From assembly GCA_020747065.1 (NCBI GenBank), contig JAGMVK010000001.1, forward strand, positions 3,286,001 to 3,350,000: 64,000 nucleotides of DNA. Direction: 5' to 3'. Positions 46,327-57,456 of this stretch are shown piece by piece. The stretch comes from Cadophora sp. MPI-SDFR-AT-0126 (Eukaryota > Ascomycota > Leotiomycetes > Helotiales > Ploettnerulaceae). The stretch's first letter is position 1, and each line of letters opens with the position of its first letter. Below the pieces are notes generated by a model, which ran no database searches, had not been told where the DNA came from, and saw only the letters and a list, made by a program, of their open reading frames with translations. A program made the translations under genes and the position numbers.

Positions 46327-48203
46327 TCAAGACGACATCTTCTCGGTCGACCCCGATGTCTCACCTTCCCTATCCTTAGCGATCTGCTGCTCCACAGCGG
46401 CTCTCGCTTCCGGGCTCTCTTCCAAAATTTCGTCGATAGTCCTCACAGGTCCGGTGAAGAAGGTCTTGCCACCATATTTCGGGAACCAAAAGTACACCAC
46501 ACAAAATACCAGCACGAACCCCAACACCGCGACGGCATAATTCATCTCCTGGGCATTAGGGCTAGGATAGATAGGGAACAGGAGCAAGATGAAGATGAAG
46601 GTCATCCAAGCGACAGAATATACAGCGGAGATGTACGAGATGGTATTGCCCATGTAGAACACGCCGGGGGTGAAGTGGCCGAAACAGAGTCGAGAAACCA
46701 GCGGCATGCAGTAAGCGAAGTACAGGCCCATGATGGCGAGATTGAAGATCGAGTTGATAGCGATGGTGTTGACGAGCATGAGGAGTCCTTCGAGGAGAGT
46801 ACACACGGCGACGAAGCCAACGGCACGTGCAGGTGTTTTGTTTGCGGAGAGCTTGCGGAGGAATCCTGAGAAGGGGAGGCCGTGATCTGTTTTCTTTTAG
46901 TCTCGTTGCCTGGATCTGCGAATTGTATATTTTCTTACCTCTGGCAAATGCAAACGTCTCTCTTGAAGCAGCAACCATCAATATCGAGCAGTTACAAATA
47001 GAGCTGAACCACAAGAAGACTAGCAGCGCGATACTTCCATTCTTTCCGAGACTGTTGAATGCAATCTGCGCGAATGGCTGACCGAGAGGAGATTCGACGA
47101 GATCGATAACGCCAGTTCCCATGCAGAATGCGATTGTGATGATAACTGCCCAGCCAGTAACGGTTGCCACGACCAATGAGGAGATCATGGCGAATGGAAC
47201 GGCCTTGGCAGCATTGCTTGCCTCCTCTGCGATAGTTGCACTACTCTCGAATCCAGAGACAACCCACACAGGTGTCAGGAAACTTAACATGAATGCCCTA
47301 TTCGCAACAAGATTTCAGTAACTGCATAACTACAATCCGGATTTTCCAAGACGTACCATCCATTATTGGGCCAAAAACCCGTGTTCTCAAAATCAGCGAA
47401 GACGAAATGAGCACTGTTTTTGTACTCGCTTGGTGTTTTGGCTGCCAGAGCGATGATGAGCGAAAGCAACATCGCTAGTTGCACGAAGATGTAGAAAGCG
47501 TTGAGTTTTGAAAGGAGCGCGGATGACACGCAAGTCATGCAGAAAGTGAGGAGAGTCGTGGCGGCGAACATGCCATAATTGTGATATTTTGTCGCGAACC
47601 ATGTCCCATCACTACCAATCGAGCATGTGGCTCCCAAGATCAGAGTTGCGGCGTAGATGGTTGAAGCGTAGATAGACATATATCCAAGGACGTTCATATA
47701 TCCAGCCAACCAGCACATAAAGGCTCTTTGGCGTGGAGGAGTAAGTCGTGCAACCCACTACCAGACTTGATGTCAGCAACTGTTCTTCGCAATGTGCATG
47801 CTGGAAAATAAGTAAGTCTCACGTAATAGAGTCCACCAGATGTCGGCATAGAGCTCCCCAGTTCTCCCAAACTTGCAGCGACGGGTATCAAGAGCAGACA
47901 GCCGGCTAAATACGTCCAGACCATTCCCACACTTCCAGCACTACCCAAGGAGAAGATGATTGACTCTGCGATTGCTGGGGCAATTCCCATTGCTCCAAAA
48001 CTTTGACCGAAGACCGTGAGGTAGGAGAACTCGCGCTTGAGTTCTGCTCTGTATCCCAAAGAGGCGAGAAGTTGGTCGTCTGCGGAGATCATTGCCGTGC
48101 TGCCTTCTTCCATTCCCAGAACAGCGTGCGCCTTCTTGACTTTATCTTCGCGTGTGATGGAGCCTTCTGGGCTGCCATCTTCGTAGCTGGGCTGTGGAGC
48201 CAT
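46327..48203 (-). CDS. Amino-acid / GABA-type permease (APC superfamily)
   Basis: A 566-residue permease in four exons: 47823-48203, 47357-47757, 46939-47297 and 46327-46886. Twelve TM helices are expected. FSYLTVFGQSFGAMGIAPAI begins the core, with SLGELGSSMPTSGGLYYWVA as the substrate-side signature and FLTPVWVVSGFESSATIAEE at helix 6. SILMVAASRETFAFARGDHG precedes the cytoplasmic loop GFLRKLSANKTP. The pattern fits the fungal Uga4/Hnm1-like amino acid/choline transporter group. The substrate (GABA, choline or amino acid) cannot be fixed. The first intron acceptor (GGTAG) and all phases check. ATG 48203 gives a 60-residue cytosolic N-terminus. Confidence 0.9.
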
Positions 48204-50352
48204 TATTAGGATTTCGAATTCTGCCAAAGCTTGTCCTGAATTATCCGGAGACTTTCAGATATCTCAAATACAAGAAGCCGCTGCTAAGGAAGGACGTTCA
48301 ATGGCAGGTCCAAGGCGTGGGGAAGCAGACATTCTTATTCCAGGACACGCCCTGTCTATCTACCATCACCCGCATTGATGGCTTGCTCGCTCCGATAAGC
48401 AAAGACAAATTGCAGACCAGGGTGCAACTTCTAGCATGTCATGACCTGTCTTCTCTGCATGAGTCTGCCGCTTAGGGTCCTCTTACTTGAGATGTCTAAA
48501 TTGCTGCTCAGCCAACCAGCATACCCGGGCAGTCAGCCCATCAAATGATGATGCCGGGTCCTTGGTAATTGTTCGATGCCATGACAAAAATGCTGCAATA
48601 GGGCCAAGATAAGCGATTCTCGGGGAGCTTGGATGAAGCTTGTCACTGGACGGCTGGGCCCGATAAGAACTTGTTCAGGGGTACGAACGGGCTACCGACC
48701 GCTGATAACAAAAGTAATCTCCTGAAAAGTATAACCTAAGAGATCTGAATAACAACTTTCTAATACGAAACTCGAGAAGACGTAAGAAACAAATCAAAAG
48801 GCATTCGCTATGATATAACGTATTACTCTCCATCCCCTCAAAGAAGCATTGTAAGGCGGATACTGCGACGGGAAGACTCAATGCACGGAAGAAAAAAGCA
48901 AGCAACGTGGAGATTTGACGCGCTGGATCTGCCCTTGACAAGAAACTATTCTGTAAAAAATTGCACCTTGAGCTTCTGGTGCCACGCGGTGGCATGCAGC
49001 TGCGATTCGCCTGATAAGGTTGGCAAAGCCTTCATTCGACTCCTCGTGAGTTGGTGCTACCCGCGCTGCATGAGCGAATGCGAGAGTGCCGAGGAGCACT
49101 CAAAGCGTGACTCGGTCGACGCGACGGCGTCGGAAGGGTCTCCGAATCTTGGGGTGGGAGATGGTCATTGACTCCAAAGTCCAAAGACCCTGTGTCCTCA
49201 TCTCGATCTCAACATATCGAATTTTGATACGCTTCCTATCGCCAAGTGGCCAGCAATGGGATTGTCTCGTTCGGAGAGTAACAAGACGCCGAGAACCATT
49301 GGCCATCGTTGGCATTGAGGGAATTCATCGTCCACCGGTTCTTGGTGGTAAGAATTCGGCAGCATGGCGCGGAGACCAATCAACTCAAACGCGAAGGCAC
49401 GTTTCTCGACTACCGATCTGGAAATCTGAATTTGCACGAGAGAACAGAATTGAGGATAAATGTAAAAGGGGAACAAAAGAGACATGGTACAAAGAGGTGG
49501 GAATGCCAGGCTTTTAAAGCGGAAAGGGATCGGTAAGGCATTTTCTATGTGTCAACGAAATTGAGAAGCTAACTTCATGACGACTTGAACGATGGAAGGG
49601 TTGAATGTGGCTGCTTCATGACTTTATATACTGCTCGCAGAGAAATGCTTTCGGATATCAAGTTTCGGGAGGTATGCAAGTTGATTATTCCTCGTCAAAG
49701 GGAATCAAAACATTGGCTCTCATACTGCCGGTTTGGGAAGGTGTATCAAGTGTCACGTGAGAATGGCCGATGTAGATTTTCTTGTTGAGCAGTTTGCCTT
49801 CCCACTTTCTCCCAGCTCTTCTATTTGCTGGTATTATTTTTTTACTTCAGTTATAATACTGATATGCCTCCAAGCGACGATGATGATCTTCATCGTGCCA
49901 CGTTTTGATGTTGCCATCGATTCCCTTTCTACATTGAGGTCGGTCAGTGGTCGCCAACATCTCTTCAAAGCTTTCATGGCATAGATCTTTACAATTTTAC
50001 CTCTCGAAGCTTGGGTGAGGAACAGGATCTCAAAATCCGAAATGTTGTTCATTTAAATAGCAGGGGAAATGGAATGACTTGCTTCATTGGCTTAGGCGAG
50101 CCCGAGTCGGTATGCCTCACGACTCGCAATGCATTTAAACTTCATCCGATCTCCATCTGAAATAAAATCAATCTATCTGATCTTTTACGATTCGGAACTT
50201 TGAACGACATAGCGCTGAATTAAAGTTTGAAGGTCTTGGTACAAGACTCTACGCCTTCCGTGTTGACGCCGTGTCTCCTCTCCCGTTCTTGATCGCTGCT
50301 GTCTTCCGCCACAATAACATTGGCACAACATTTCGAATTGAAGATCATAAGT
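48204..50352. other. Permease upstream region and 2.1 kb without a recognised gene
   Basis: Contains HGATAR-type GATA motifs at 48394-48399, 48608-48613, 48662-48667 and 48704-48708, compatible with AreA-type nitrogen control of the permease. The rest, to the UstYa-like gene, shows only short unsupported frames. Confidence 0.45.
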
Positions 50353-51227
50353 ATGTTGCCCAAGACGAGATACGGAAGGGTGACAGATGGGGAGTCGGGT
50401 GCAATTTTGGAGAGCAAAAGTCAGATGCCCTTGGTGCAGTCACTATTCAGGATTCGGACGGCGTTCTTTGTTGTCTTGGCGGTGTACAGCATCACTGCTG
50501 TGGCATCGTTCAGCTATGAGAACAAGCCAGAATCTGGAAACACGCAGTCTGCTGTCGAATTCGCTGCTGGATTACCGCACGGTATTGTGAATACGTACCT
50601 TTTCATGTTGCAATGACTGACCATTGTAGTGCCGGTTGATCGAGCTGTTCTATTCGACGCCGATGCTTCCTACGCAGCTTATATGAACGGAATCGACGAT
50701 CCGTGGACGAAGAAATTGTTACCACGTATATTTTACCCGAATTGTTCTCAGTACAAATGTCATAACTAAGTCACATTTGTAGCTGGGAGGGGCTTCATCA
50801 AAGTTCCCACCAAGGCCAGTCAGCCAGATGGAAGTACGAAAGTAGAAGCCAAGCCGTTCTGTATCTCCATGTTCCACCAGCTTCACTGCATTGTGAGCTC
50901 CCTGATCCGATAACCATTCCTAAGCCACCAAAATTCAGCAAGCTTACTAAACGATTCATCTAGGCTGGCTTGAAATGGATCTTCGAAAACGAGGACAACA
51001 GCGCAGTCAACAAATCATCGGAAGCGTACATCATGAAGAAAAGGCACATGGCACATTGCTTCGACTTCCTGCGGCAGGCCGTGATGTGCGCCGGAGATAT
51101 GACATTAGAGCAGGTCGATGAAGAAGGAACAGATGGCTGGAATGTCACGCATACGTGCAGGGACTTCAAGACAATTTACGATTTTGCTGCGGAGAGGAGA
51201 CTGACGAATCTGACTGGGATTCTGTAG
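50353..51227 (+). CDS. UstYa-like (DUF3328) oxidase
   Basis: A 232-residue type II membrane protein in four exons: 50353-50581, 50630-50725, 50783-50892 and 50964-51227. One TM helix (IRTAFFVVLAVYSITAVASF) follows a short cytosolic start. Both HxxHC motifs of the family are present, FHQLHCI and RHMAHCFDFLRQ, with the usual VMCAGDMTLE after the second. UstYa-family proteins are copper-type oxidases that cyclise or hydroxylate ribosomal peptides (dikaritins) or other metabolites. No repeat-containing precursor peptide, tyrosinase or peptidase lies nearby, so the gene is orphaned. The last intron separates the two motifs. The product is unknown. Confidence 0.85.
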
Positions 51228-52879
51228 AGAGTTGAGATTTTGTCTGCCGTAGTCGTGCAACTCGAGCATTTATCTTCCCTGGTTTTTGAACCATCCTTGT
51301 TTGTTCATTCTTGAATCTTTCCCGGCTAAGTAGAAAGCAAGCAGTTCCCAGTCTTCCTTCCCAAGACTGCGACAGCTCCCTCGTTGTACACCACACCGCC
51401 TCGACTTTGTTCCCGCAGCTCCTTCACCGAAAATTGGTTGTCTATATCATACTCATGTAACACGACATCTGAAGGGATGTTTCTGTCTGCATCGAAGAGC
51501 CATGTCCTTAGTATTCATCATCAATCTTGGGTACGAGGGGGAATTGCACGGGTCTTGGCACCCAGTCCCGTTTCCTAGCTCTGCGATCTTCATTCTTTCG
51601 GTGCTGGGAATTCCAGGATGCGGCATGTGTCCCAATGCATTCTCCAAAGCAAACGCCGAGCGTCCGATCTGCAAGTCGTCAGCTCAAAGATCGAGCCCTT
51701 CACTCCAGTCAGCTGCCATAACAAATTCAACACATCCCTTACCAGGATATAGGCATCTCCCTGTTTCTAAAAATCATTTTGATAGCAGTTAGAATTGCCA
51801 TGCCGCCCCAAAGGAAAGCAAATGACGGACGGCGGCATCGACAAATTCAGACAAGCCAAACGCTGAGGGCCATATGAAAAGGAATTATTGCCTTGCCGAC
51901 TCAAAGCGAACATTGGACGGCTCAAGATGCGCCATTTCAGCCCCCAACGCCATCTATGCGGAGATATCCCTATCAATCTTAACAAACCTATATGCCGTGT
52001 TGCTCGCACCATAAGGTGCGATCTCCTCAAGAGAGTGGCTTGTTCGCTATCTTGACCGCCATTCCAATATTTATCCAAGTGAGCATTCAACTGCGCGATT
52101 CTGAAGCAAGACATAAGACACGACATTGACATGACATTGCAGATCTCTGTATTATGGAACAACGCTAGTAAAAGTCACTGACCTCGCCAACGGTAATTGA
52201 CGAACTGCGCGGTAACCCGTCCCGTCTCAACTTCCCAGACACTGGACACGGGAAGGAATCAGTACGATCTGAGTCCCGACATCGGATTACTTCCGACTCT
52301 GAGTCCGAAACATGCAGCCTGGGCACGATAGAGTTTAGACAGATCGCTCTCGCTTACACAGACATCGAGGAAGATGGGGACTTGATCCTGGAACCAGCAG
52401 ATTTCATAAATAAAACAATTTCAGAAGGCATAATTAAGAAAGTCTATGAAGCGAATTGAAGTACTGTGACAAAAAAAACAAAATGTAGCGCTACAAGCAA
52501 AAACGAAAAACTCCAGTCACATGCGCTGTCATCTTCGTCCCAGGTGCGGGGTAATTGAATCCATACCATCAATGGTGGTGCGAGCTGACCGTCAACACCA
52601 ATAACCTTACTTCCACGTCTAGTTCCTCATGCCTTGTGCACCACTACCGTGCCACTAATAGTGACACCTTTACGACGCTATCCAACCTTCTTTCCTAGAA
52701 TGAAGACCATCCCATAATATAACCTTGTCTCCAGTCAGACTGCCTCCGACATCTTGCATATGTCGCTCCTTAAGGCTGCCTGCATCAGCGCCACGATCAT
52801 CGACCTTCCCACCCAAAAACAAAAATAGATCAAAAAGAAAATCCCCGACTCGTCGAACCATCATAACGGAATCCCGATA
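51228..52879. other. Intergenic region, no gene recognised
   Basis: 1.65 kb between the UstYa-like gene and the small Zn2Cys6 gene. I looked for a Kex2-cut repeated precursor peptide and saw none. No other feature is supported. Confidence 0.45.
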
Positions 52880-53631
52880 TCATCGCCTCGGCGGTGTGTG
52901 ATCTTCTGGATCTGGCTCGACATAGTAGTAATCTGAGCCTGACCCTACAAAGGCAGTCGGATCCCCGTTTGTAGAAAGCCAGTCGCTACGCTGCTGGTCT
53001 GTCATCGGATAATATCCAGCCTGGCCCTGGGACGACCCCGCGACGTTGTAATTCGTTTGGTCGTGGTAGTAGCCACCGTCCACTGTGTAGCTACCCGATG
53101 TCGCGACATATTGAGTGTTCGCTGTTGAACCTTCGCCGTGATATTGCCGATAGTCGGCCCTGATTGTAGCAGCCGCATAGTAACCATGAGATGTGTAGTA
53201 TCCGTCTGACGTTGAGGTTACGGGTGTATCGCTGACATTAGACTGGGGTGTTTGCATGTAAGCAGGGCCCGAGACAGCACTCCCGCTGCCTCGACCACTG
53301 TCCTGCTGTGAAACATGGTTATCCCGCATGTCGATGACACGGTCAGTGGGTGGTGGTGAGCTGTACATGCATCAGTTTATATTCGTCTGTCAGAATGTGT
53401 GTGTGCCGTGCCGTACCTGGAGCTCTCATATGTACAAATTACTGGCGGATATCTTCTCGCGCAGTTGTTACATGGCCGATCTTTGGCCTGGTTACACTTG
53501 AATCGGGTCAATCAGGCGCTCAACAAGTCTAGCGTCTAGTGCAGTCATACCCTCTGCTTTCTCCTGCGGCATTCAGTGCAGGACGTGAAAGTCCTCTGGC
53601 GGGGACGGAGTGAAGCGCTTGAGCTATGCAT
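52880..53631 (-). CDS. Small Zn(II)2Cys6 protein with Tyr/Gly/Ser-rich tail
   Basis: Predicted 213-residue protein in three exons: 53551-53631, 53417-53496 and 52880-53360. The zinc cluster is split by intron 1: TSCTECRRRKQR joined to CNQAKDRPCNNCARRYPPVIC, spacing C-x2-C-x6-C-x7-C-x2-C-x8-C. The rest lacks the fungal TF helical domain. It is low-complexity, with GYYTSHGYY, GGYYHDQTNY and SDYYYVEPDPEDH, like a disordered activation or condensate-prone region. It may be a DNA-binding protein that needs partners. The short length is set by clear stops and good splice sites; the first ATG (53631) gives ten residues before the cluster. Target genes are unknown. Confidence 0.78.
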
Positions 53632-54354
53632 TATTGCCGCAGAACTGTCGGATTTTTGACGTGAAAAGAGAGTGCTTAAGTCATGGAACGGGCTCGATGG
53701 CGATGTTTCCCCAAATTTCTAGCCGGTTACCACATGGCTTAATAGAAAAGCTGGTGAGACCTGCAGCTGAAGGCATCTGTAGGGCTGGCGAATGGGAGGA
53801 GGCGTTTTGCGCCAAAACTTCCCACATGTGGAAGCTGAAGACTAAGTTTTGCACAACCACGAACCTTGCCAGTTGAATGTCCGCTTTAGTGATGTATTTT
53901 TGTCGGAGGATCTGGTCGTGATTGCGCCCCCACTGAAAGCCACCTGCCACCGTTTGAACGGCAAGCCTTCCGCTGTGTGATCCACCCATCACGACCGCAA
54001 CTTCCTGCAGACAAGAACCCGTTTGGTCATGGTTGTCCAGCGCTCTTGCAGATTCTGGAGTGTTCAGTCACTCGCTTTTGAGAATCATTAACGCCACCAA
54101 TTCCCAAAGGAGCTGCCAGTCTCCTTTCATTTACCCTCGCCAAGGCCTTGTCTCTTAAAGAGGTATCATCGACGCCCTGATCAGCTGAAGACAATACCCA
54201 ACCTCAATCCTCCAAAAACTGTCTATATTCCCAAACTTTCATCTGACATTTCCATATTCGAGCAAAGCGTCGACCAGGCATTCAGTTCCCAGGAGGGAAA
54301 CTCGCCGGGCCATTGCTTCCATTTCTGAAATTCAGTTGACCACTGGAACTGACA
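53632..54354. other. Divergent intergenic region
   Basis: 723 bp between the small Zn2Cys6 gene and the FAD oxidoreductase gene. It should contain both promoters; no specific element was identified. Confidence 0.45.
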
Positions 54355-55883
54355 ATGGGATGCTTCAATACTTCAGCTTTCCAGGGGATCTTGGCTGTGC
54401 TCATCGGACTGATTGTAACGTTGCAGGCCAGCGCCTCAGCACCCGTGAGTCTCAATGGCGTTGAGTACAGAGTCACTTCTACCATCAGCCGTGATATCTG
54501 TATTGTCGGAGGTGGGTCGAGCGGAACGTATGCGGGAATTCGTTTGTCGGACCTGGGAAAGAGTGTTGTGGTCATTGAACAGAAGGGTCGTTTGGGTGGC
54601 CATACAGAGACTTACACAGAGCCCATAAGTGGTCTGAAGTACGATATTGGAGTGGAAGTTGTAAGTCGCCACAGACGTCCAAGCCTTGCATCCTCCCTAC
54701 GCAGCACAGGTATTCATGATTTCAAATCCCAAGTACACTTTGGAAGGCAGCTACTGACTCTGGACTGCATCAGTGGCATGATTTACCAATTGTCAAGAGC
54801 TACTTTTCGCGGCTGAACGTATCCCTGGTCAGACGCCAAACCTCCTCGTTTAACACAAAATACGTCGATTTTGAGACAGGCAACCTCGCTTCCAGCAATG
54901 TAGCTGCAAATCTAAGCGCCGGCCTCGCCGCGTATAGTGCTCAATGTGCAGAGTATCCGTATCTGGAGAAAGGGTTCGATCTTCCATACCATGTCCCGGC
55001 AGATCTGCTGATGCCTTAGGGACAATTTGTCAAGAAGTACAATTTAGGATCCATGGTTGGCTTTCACTACAGATTTTCTCAGGGAATGGGTGATACTCTG
55101 GCTCAGCCCATTCTCTACGTGATCAAGAACTTCGGTTCTGATATCTTGAGAAATATCCAAATCGGCTTCCCCACAACAGAACTTCATGACAACAGCTTGC
55201 TTTATGAGCATGCCAGCGAGACCTTGAACGGAAACATTTTGCTGAACAGCAGGATCATAAAGGTGGACCGCACGAGCGAAGAAAGAGCTCGGATCGTCGC
55301 ATCAACACAGACTGGCCTGACGCTGGTCACATGCGACAAGCTGATTATGGCCATTCCACCAAAGCTGGAGAACCTTGCTGGATGGGATTTGGACTCAGAT
55401 GAACTCGCACTATTCGGTCAATTCATTAACACTGGCTATTACACAGGCTTGCTGCGGAACACTGGCATTCCGAACAATGTTTCAATCGTCAACGTCAGCC
55501 CCAAGGCCGAATACAACCAGATGGTCATGCCAGGGATTTACAATCTTGAACAGACAAACATTCCCGGGCTGGTGGGGGTAACCTTTGGCAGCGCTCATGC
55601 TCTACCCAACCACGTAGTCAAGAAGCAAATCCTTTCAGATGTGCGGAGACTAAAATATCCGGGCAAAGGTCCAAGCAATCCACAGTTCGTTGTCTTTTCC
55701 AGACATGCACCATTTGAGCTAACAGTCTCCACTACGGTAATCGCCCAAGGTTTCTACAAGGCACTCAATGACCTTCAAGGCCAACGGCCCACTTGGTACA
55801 CGGGAGCAGCCTTCCATACCCAAGACAGTGCATTGATTTGGGAGTTCACCGAAGCCTTGCTTGAGAATATCACCGCATTGTGA
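54355..55883 (+). pseudogene. FAD-linked oxidoreductase (beta-cyclopiazonate dehydrogenase-like) with in-frame TAG
   Basis: Exons 54355-54660 and 54774-55883 join in phase (113-nt intron) to encode 471 codons, but a TAG at 55017-55019 interrupts them. A signal sequence (LAVLIGLIVTLQASASA) leads to the FAD motif RDICIVGGGSSGTYAGIRL and the GG motif KGRLGGHTETY. GLKYDIGVEVWHD and YPYLEKGFDLPYHVPADLLM precede the stop, and GQFVKKYNLGSMV continues straight after. The C-terminal half is well kept, up to GAAFHTQDSALIWEFTEALL. This is the secreted flavin amine-oxidase-like family that includes beta-cyclopiazonate dehydrogenase. No phase-consistent intron removes the TAG without deleting conserved residues. 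It is a nonsense allele, a recent pseudogene or a base error. Readthrough is possible but its context is not a known one. Confidence 0.7.
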
Positions 55884-56460
55884 ATCCGAGATACCCCCAT
55901 CCGGTGAGGGAATGACCTGGAGTTCAAATGAATGTGCGCTTCATCCATGGTGTCCAATAATGAAGGGAAGAAAAACACAGATGTATGCATAACAACAACG
56001 CCAATCGAAGATATCGCTTGGAGTTTCCCTTAGAAACATGATTCACGATTGATTTGCTGGGGACTCGCCGATGGTCAGATCCTTATTCAGCTGCCTGGCG
56101 GTCCGCATCCTTCCAGGCTTATTGTTCGACATCGGGGCCTGGGGCTGAAGCAGGCTGTACAGCTTCGCAAGAAGCAAGGCAAAAATGCACTCATATAAAT
56201 TTTTAAAATCGCAAAATCGCCCAATGAAACATCTCTTGCGACATCCCCATGCATTTCGATTCTCCACTCTCAAAAGTGATAACAACAAATATCGTGATTT
56301 CCGCCCGAGCTGACAGGCGAGGCTTAGCCCGCGGACAATAGACTTTCCACCATCAACTTTGGCAGCCTATAAATATCGGACTATTGAGCTGGGCTGACTG
56401 CGCGCTTTCCGAAAGGGCATCTGTGAGGTGCTTTCGATCGGTGTTGATAGAGGCTAAGAT

Positions 56461-56598
56461 ATGGGGCCGCTGTTCCGGAAGGATGATGAAAAGGAACTTC
56501 AGGATGCTTCGCGAGGCAGATTTGCTGACCTTCGCCTAGCAAAAAAGCGCCTAGACGAAAAAGGGGCTAAGCGTCACGTGCAACATCTAAGCGAGTAG
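56461..56598 (+). CDS. Possible 45-residue small protein (doubtful)
   Basis: An uninterrupted frame from ATG 56461 to TAG, very rich in charged residues (FRKDDEKELQDASRGR, AKKRLDEKGAKRH). A TATAAATA box lies 86-93 nt upstream, a spacing that would suit a real promoter. I recognise no family, and a frame this short can arise by chance. Confidence 0.2.
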   Translation: MGPLFRKDDEKELQDASRGRFADLRLAKKRLDEKGAKRHVQHLSE

Positions 56599-56964
56599 GT
56601 CGTGCCGAGGCAATTTCTTTCCTCTCTCTTTTCCTTCCATATCCTGCCAAAATCAACACTCCATTAATGAGGATCAGCGCATTTATACTGCGTTCAAGCG
56701 TCTTGAGCTCTGCGACTTCATTTCTTCCTTTCTCATTCTCGATTTCTCTTTTCCCCCCTTCTGAATATCAAAGTTTCGGGCCCTGAAACAACTATCATCA
56801 AAGTGGAAACCTCCACATTCTCTGATCCCTGACATTCAAGAGTCAAGGAAAAACCTTTGATGAGTGAACAAAAGTATCTTTAATTGATTTCTTCCATTTT
56901 TGCATTGCAAGAAAGCTGCTGTCGATTGTCAAATTGCTCAGAGTATCAAACTCTGTCCTGCTGA

Positions 56965-57150
56965 TCAAGTTATGGTCAAATGATTTGCCTCGAGATCAAT
57001 GTTTTCCACTGCCTCCTCCTTCCATAATTCGTAGATTTCAGCCTTAAGAACCTCTTCAGACCCCTCAAAAGTATCGACGATCACGGCGAGAGGCTCTTGG
57101 GTACCAACATCCAAGCACGGAGGCCCTCCTCCGTGTCTCGATCCGTCCAT
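56965..57150 (-). CDS. Possible 61-residue acidic small protein (doubtful)
   Basis: A frame from ATG 57150 whose second half looks helical and acidic (EEVLKAEIYELWKEEAVEN). It could be the last exon of an unrecognised gene or a chance frame. No family is known to me. Confidence 0.2.
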   Translation of the reverse strand: MDGSRHGGGPPCLDVGTQEPLAVIVDTFEGSEEVLKAEIYELWKEEAVENIDLEANHLTIT

Positions 57151-57456
57151 CGCTAAAACTATAACCCCGATGCCCGCTGGGAACAGCCTGCTGGCAAGCC
57201 TTCCTTACTCGATGGATTCCTACTGCCATATTGCATCTTCAAACACATCATCTCGGCGTTCATCTAATGTTCTTGGGGAAGCGAACCACGTGAGATATGT
57301 AGGTTTGGTCATTTATTGTTCTTCAAATACCACCAATTTCCTCATTTACTTCAATATAGATCTCGCTGTCTTTTGTTTTGTTCTCATCTGTCTTGTGACA
57401 TTCTTCTAAATTCTCAAACTTGGTATCTCGGCGTGGCTTTACATCCAACCTTCGCC

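Larger units (their letters stand above)
55884..57456. other. Intergenic region with two doubtful small frames
   Basis: 1.57 kb upstream of the mannanase gene. It contains a TATAAATA element (56368-56375) before a 45-codon frame, and a 61-codon frame on the other strand. No conserved gene was recognised. Confidence 0.45.

Noticed and set aside
54900..55019. 120-nt intron (GTAGCT...TTAG) that would remove the premature TAG of the FAD gene
   Set aside because: It is in phase but would delete about 40 residues that are typical of the family, including the YPYLEKGFDLP segment.
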